Source of the DNA: CAVXZE01 sp964615365
GTDB taxonomy: Bacteria; Myxococcota_A; UBA9160; UBA6930
Direction of reading: 5' to 3'
NCBI GenBank assembly: GCA_964615365.1
Contig: CAZTOU010000016.1
Coordinates: forward strand, 38,596-102,595
Length of the DNA: 64,000 nt
Shown here: positions 61,451 to 64,000 of the stretch, piece after piece
Layout: every line of letters starts with the position of its first letter
Position numbering within the stretch: position 1 is the stretch's first letter
Program-made: the position numbers and the translations under genes
Notes under the pieces: model-generated
What the model saw: the letters and a program-made list of their open reading frames with translations, nothing else
Databases searched by the model: none
Told to the model about the DNA's origin: nothing

Positions 61451-62472
61451 TTCCGGCTGCCCCTGGTCGTGGGATACCCGGCGATCAGGCCAAGGCCCAT
61501 CGCGCTGACCATGAAGGCTGCGACGCCCGTGCCAGGATGAATAGGGCTGTGAAGGATTCCGGTCCCGAACCCCATCGTCAGTGCAATCAAGATCGCAGAG
61601 CGGGCGATGTTGGTTGCGAGAGCGACAGGGAAGACAGCGAGGATGACCAAGGCACCTCGAATTCGGGAGGGGGTCAGATAGACGAGGATGAGCGCTATCG
61701 CAGCCCCTGCCGTCAGGAGAGCATAGCCGCTGCAGGTGTCGGCGATCAGGAAGGTCAGGTCGGAGAAGTAGAGGACCTTGTTCTCCATGACCACCGTGAA
61801 ACCCAAGCTGCGATAGATCATGGCCACTGCGTGGGCGGTGATGTCACGCAGGAGAAAGGCGTTAGATACCACTGCCGGCAGGGGAACGAGGAAGGCTCCG
61901 AGAACAAAGACGAAGGTCAGGGCTTTGGTGCGCTTCTTTCCGAGGATCAGGAGCGAGAGGCCCGGTAGCGACAGAACCAAGCCGATCCCGGCGATGTAGT
62001 GGGTGTGGATGCCCGCGTCCAACATGACGAGCGACAAGCCCGGTATCAGGAACGCGAGTCCCAATAGGGATGCGTCTTCAATGACCGCGCTTTGATCGGT
62101 CAGGATCCTCCTGGCCATGTAGTACATGACGAAGGGAACGAAGAGGCCATGGCCATCGTTCCAGATGCTCTGCGTCCATCGCTCGTAGAACCACTGGATG
62201 GTGGGGAAGAAGACCGCCAAGAAGAGCAGGAGAACGCTACCGAGAAAGACCCAGTCGCGGGCTGGGCGCCTTTCGCGTTCCTCACGACGAGCCTTGCTCT
62301 CTGGCTTGGCGATGAAAAGCAGATAGACGAGCGCTACGAAAGCACCTCCGATGACCGATCGAAGCGCATCGTCCGGGGTGAATGGGCTTATCGCGACAAG
62401 GAGCGCGATCAGGAGCGCCTTCAAGTAGCACTGTAATGTCAGTCTTCGCACTTCTCGCTCGCCGATTGACAC
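61447..62472 (-). CDS. Exosortase (XrtA-like transpeptidase)
   Basis: About 341 residues from GTG 62472; the frame is open to a TTG at 62562, so the start is uncertain. About eight transmembrane helices and the full exosortase triad: cysteine in LIADTCSGYALL (position ~247), arginine in NIARSAIL (~291) and histidine in LHSPIHPGTG (~308/312). Exosortases cleave PEP-CTERM-type C-terminal signals and transfer the protein to a surface polymer. Its gene is coupled to the EpsI-like gene; the sulfatase-type enzyme and a small membrane protein flank it. Confidence 0.85.
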   Translation of the reverse strand: MSIGEREVRRLTLQCYLKALLIALLVAISPFTPDDALRSVIGGAFVALVYLLFIAKPESKARREERERRPARDWVFLGSVLLLFLAVFFPTIQWFYERWTQSIWNDGHGLFVPFVMYYMARRILTDQSAVIEDASLLGLAFLIPGLSLVMLDAGIHTHYIAGIGLVLSLPGLSLLILGKKRTKALTFVFVLGAFLVPLPAVVSNAFLLRDITAHAVAMIYRSLGFTVVMENKVLYFSDLTFLIADTCSGYALLTAGAAIALILVYLTPSRIRGALVILAVFPVALATNIARSAILIALTMGFGTGILHSPIHPGTGVAAFMVSAMGLGLIAGYPTTRGSRK

Positions 62473-62765
62473 CCTTGCTGGAATCCTATCGTCGTCCAAA
62501 GTGGCCCCTTGAGGATCCGAATCGTGCCGCTTCCTGAGCTCCCTCCTGGCTCTTCGGCACAACCGAGCGAAATCTTCTCGATACTCAGGGCCTCCAACGA
62601 CGCCTCGGCAGGCCTTCGTCCTCCAAGGCTCGATCCCTTCATGGCGCCTCCCGAGACCGTAGCAACACTGGAATCCCCGTTCTTCCTTGCCGCGCCTGGA
62701 TCCGGTTCGGGGGATCCGGGGTTGGGATGGTCTCCGGGCACTCCCCCTGGGCGCGCGAAGGCCCT
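62473..62765. other. Intergenic region without a convincing gene
   Basis: Between the exosortase and the small membrane-protein gene. Frames exist on both strands but have no ribosome site, no family-like pattern and strong compositional bias. It contains a run of G-rich triplets near 62707-62731. Most likely the upstream and spacer region of the exosortase operon; no promoter can be pointed to. Confidence 0.3.
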
Positions 62766-63164
62766 CTAGAGAAATCGCAGAATCATCAGCAGACTGGTGA
62801 AGGTCAAGGTGAGGATCAGACGCAGGTGGTCGGCTCCCCCCTTCTCCTTCGCAAACATGCCGTTCTGCAGGAAATAGGCGGTGTCGATCACGGTGAGGAA
62901 CAGCATCATTCCACCGCAGACGAGTGACAGCCGCTCACCCAGCGCACTACCGAGAAACAGAAGGATTGCCGCAACAACCATGAGTGTAGCAAGTACCGAA
63001 TCGGGATATACGAAGCACCGTTCGTGCTCCACATAGCCCGTCGGAAGCCAGGGCTCTTCGTGTTCGGTCCGGAGCCACGTCATCCAGAATCGAACGATCC
63101 CAATGGCCACCAGGATCTGGACTGCCGCGACGATCCTCGCGTCGATGAAATCCAGCATTCGCAT
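62766..63164 (-). CDS. Small four-helix membrane protein of the exosortase locus
   Basis: 132 residues (130 from ATG 63158). Four hydrophobic helices; between the first two lies a loop WLPTGYVEHERCFVYPDS. No recognised family or catalytic motif. It lies upstream of the exosortase gene on the same strand and its GC content is lower than that of neighbouring genes, as for the rest of the locus. Possibly a component of the export machinery, unproven. Confidence 0.55.
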   Translation of the reverse strand: MRMLDFIDARIVAAVQILVAIGIVRFWMTWLRTEHEEPWLPTGYVEHERCFVYPDSVLATLMVVAAILLFLGSALGERLSLVCGGMMLFLTVIDTAYFLQNGMFAKEKGGADHLRLILTLTFTSLLMILRFL

Positions 63165-63231
63165 CCTCCCGTCACTGCTCGAGACGCTTCTGTACCACGA
63201 ATTCGCGCAGTCAGCCGCAGGCGACAGAAGC

Positions 63232-63819
63232 TCAGATTGCCGGGTGTCTGCGCAGGAGCTCCAGGTAGTAGCGGAAATGAAAGCGGCGCTCGCTCGGGAT
63301 CAGGCCGACGTGAAGCCGGAGGCGCTGGGGCCCGCAGAGGGGACCGCCGTAGACCTCGACGAACTGGTCTCGATGCCAGCGCTCGGCGTGAAAGATCCGA
63401 CCGACCTCCAGGTCCTCCTCGGGCCAGGCCGGCAGGGCGCCGGGTGCCACCAGCGACAGGTCTCCAGGAGTCCAGCGTTCTGGTCCCCACCGGTCACGGC
63501 GGGGCTTCACGGTCACGTCCAGGATGTAGAAGTGGCGGCTCTCCTGGGCTCGCCGGTGATCTCCCGCCGCCGGCGGGACGGAGCGAATCCCGTGGAGGGT
63601 CACCGTCGCGCCGGAGAGGACACTGCTCTTCTCGAAGAGGGGACCCAGGTAGCTGCGCCGCAGCGTCGTTCCTCGCACCAGCGCGGAGCCCAATCGCGCA
63701 CCCAGCCCGAGCGCGATGCCCGCCACCCGGTTCGGCAGCTCCGCGGTCACCGCGGCCAGCTCGCCGAGGATCCGCAGCGTCGTCGAGGGACGTGCCCAGA
63801 CCGATCCGACTGCAGCCAT
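63232..63819 (-). CDS. Hypothetical protein of unknown function
   Basis: 195 residues. N-terminal part amphipathic helices (RILGELAAVTAELPNRVAGIALGL), then a beta-rich segment (SGATVTLHGIR, HFYILDVTVKPR) and a charged C-terminus (FRYYLELLRRHP). No signal peptide, no catalytic motif, no family recognised. GGGAGG precedes the ATG at 63819. It resembles a predicted lipid- or cargo-binding beta barrel at low certainty. Next to the exosortase locus but in higher-GC DNA. Confidence 0.6.
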   Translation of the reverse strand: MAAVGSVWARPSTTLRILGELAAVTAELPNRVAGIALGLGARLGSALVRGTTLRRSYLGPLFEKSSVLSGATVTLHGIRSVPPAAGDHRRAQESRHFYILDVTVKPRRDRWGPERWTPGDLSLVAPGALPAWPEEDLEVGRIFHAERWHRDQFVEVYGGPLCGPQRLRLHVGLIPSERRFHFRYYLELLRRHPAI

Positions 63820-63960
63820 GCTCCCTCCCCGAGCGGCGCTGGATGCCCCGCTCCGTTCTTCATCGAGCGGAAGGGGGAGGATCTTTAGGCGGAATCTCCA
63901 GAATCTAAGCTACTGAATTCATTGATGAAAACGCCTTTCCTCGGAAGCCGCGGACGGGTC

Positions 63961-64000
63961 CTAGGAGCGGAGTTCGCGAAAGAAGGCGCGGATGTCGTCG
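63961..64000 (-). CDS. C-terminal end of an unidentified protein (partial)
   Basis: The minus strand shows an open frame of twelve codons ending DDIRAFFRELRS and a TAG at 63961-63963. The rest of the gene lies beyond the window. The 140 bases to the neighbouring gene are AT-richer and might hold its terminator or the promoter of the gene at 63819. No family can be assigned. Confidence 0.4.
   Translation of the reverse strand, partial: DDIRAFFRELRS

Noticed and set aside
62439..62769. Short frames on both strands upstream of the exosortase gene
   Set aside because: Low complexity and no start signals.

Overview
The window looks like a chromosomal segment of a high-GC Gram-negative bacterium of the deltaproteobacterial type (Myxococcota or Binatota-like). 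Supporting signs are an Mla-type lipid-transport operon, many predicted lipoproteins, an exosortase locus, paired ArsA-type ATPases, a bacterial 3-ketosphinganine-reductase-like gene and a large acyl-CoA catabolism region. The taxonomic placement is inference. Genes are tightly packed; neighbours often overlap by four bases (GTGA or ATGA), so most strings of genes are probably translationally coupled operons. No rRNA, tRNA, transposase, integrase or CRISPR array was seen.

Region by region: 1-8.8 kb holds a GspA/ExeA-type AAA ATPase with its GspB-like partner, a type II pantothenate kinase, an AMIN-domain envelope protein, a cobalamin-binding-type protein and two tandem ArsA-family ATPases. 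At 8.95-9.46 kb lies a secreted-protein gene broken by one frameshift; a more damaged copy sits at 18.4-18.8 kb. From 17.3 down to 9.5 kb runs an Mla/MCE operon (MlaE, an MlaF-like ATPase that has lost nearly every catalytic motif, MlaD, a TPR lipoprotein), followed by a glycosidase-glycosyltransferase fusion and an ABC exporter. 17.6-25.5 kb is mostly housekeeping: a DsbA-like protein, a flavin monooxygenase, pyrE, an acyl-CoA dehydrogenase, a tiny basic protein, pyrF, tgt and rnhA.

25.5-31.3 kb is the most unusual block. It is a compact reverse-strand cassette of an Lgt-like lipoprotein-lipidating enzyme, a CPBP (CAAX-type) intramembrane protease, a 1148-residue RHS/YD-repeat lipoprotein with a hydrophobic, arginine-ended C-terminus, and a rhomboid protease whose start overlaps the RHS stop. 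It reads as a dedicated lipidation and membrane-processing system for one large RHS surface protein.

31.4-35.2 kb has an alpha/beta hydrolase, an MBL-fold enzyme, msrB, small zinc-ribbon proteins and a ClpP-like peptidase. 35.2-50.1 kb is an acyl-CoA catabolism island: four acyl-CoA dehydrogenases, two acyl-CoA synthetases, two cysteine-less thiolase-like proteins, two DUF35/OB-fold partners and a TetR regulator. It also contains unrelated genes (PilZ, serine hydrolase, EF-hand protein). Two 18-bp palindromes, one in front of the TetR gene and one between divergent catabolic genes, both fit the consensus known for the steroid-catabolism repressor KstR, so the island is probably one regulon for steroid-like or other branched/cyclic side-chain degradation.

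50.2-58.5 kb carries SDR enzymes, a sulfatase-TPR lipoprotein, a KDSR-like reductase, a GST-like protein and an ethanolamine-permease-like transporter. 58.7-63.2 kb, visibly less GC-rich than the rest, is an exosortase locus (sulfatase-type membrane enzyme, EpsI-like protein, exosortase, small membrane protein). A secreted LVIVD-repeat protein at 20 kb and the broken copy at 18.7 kb both end in a Cys-Gly-Leu / transmembrane / Arg-cluster tail that may be a sorting signal.
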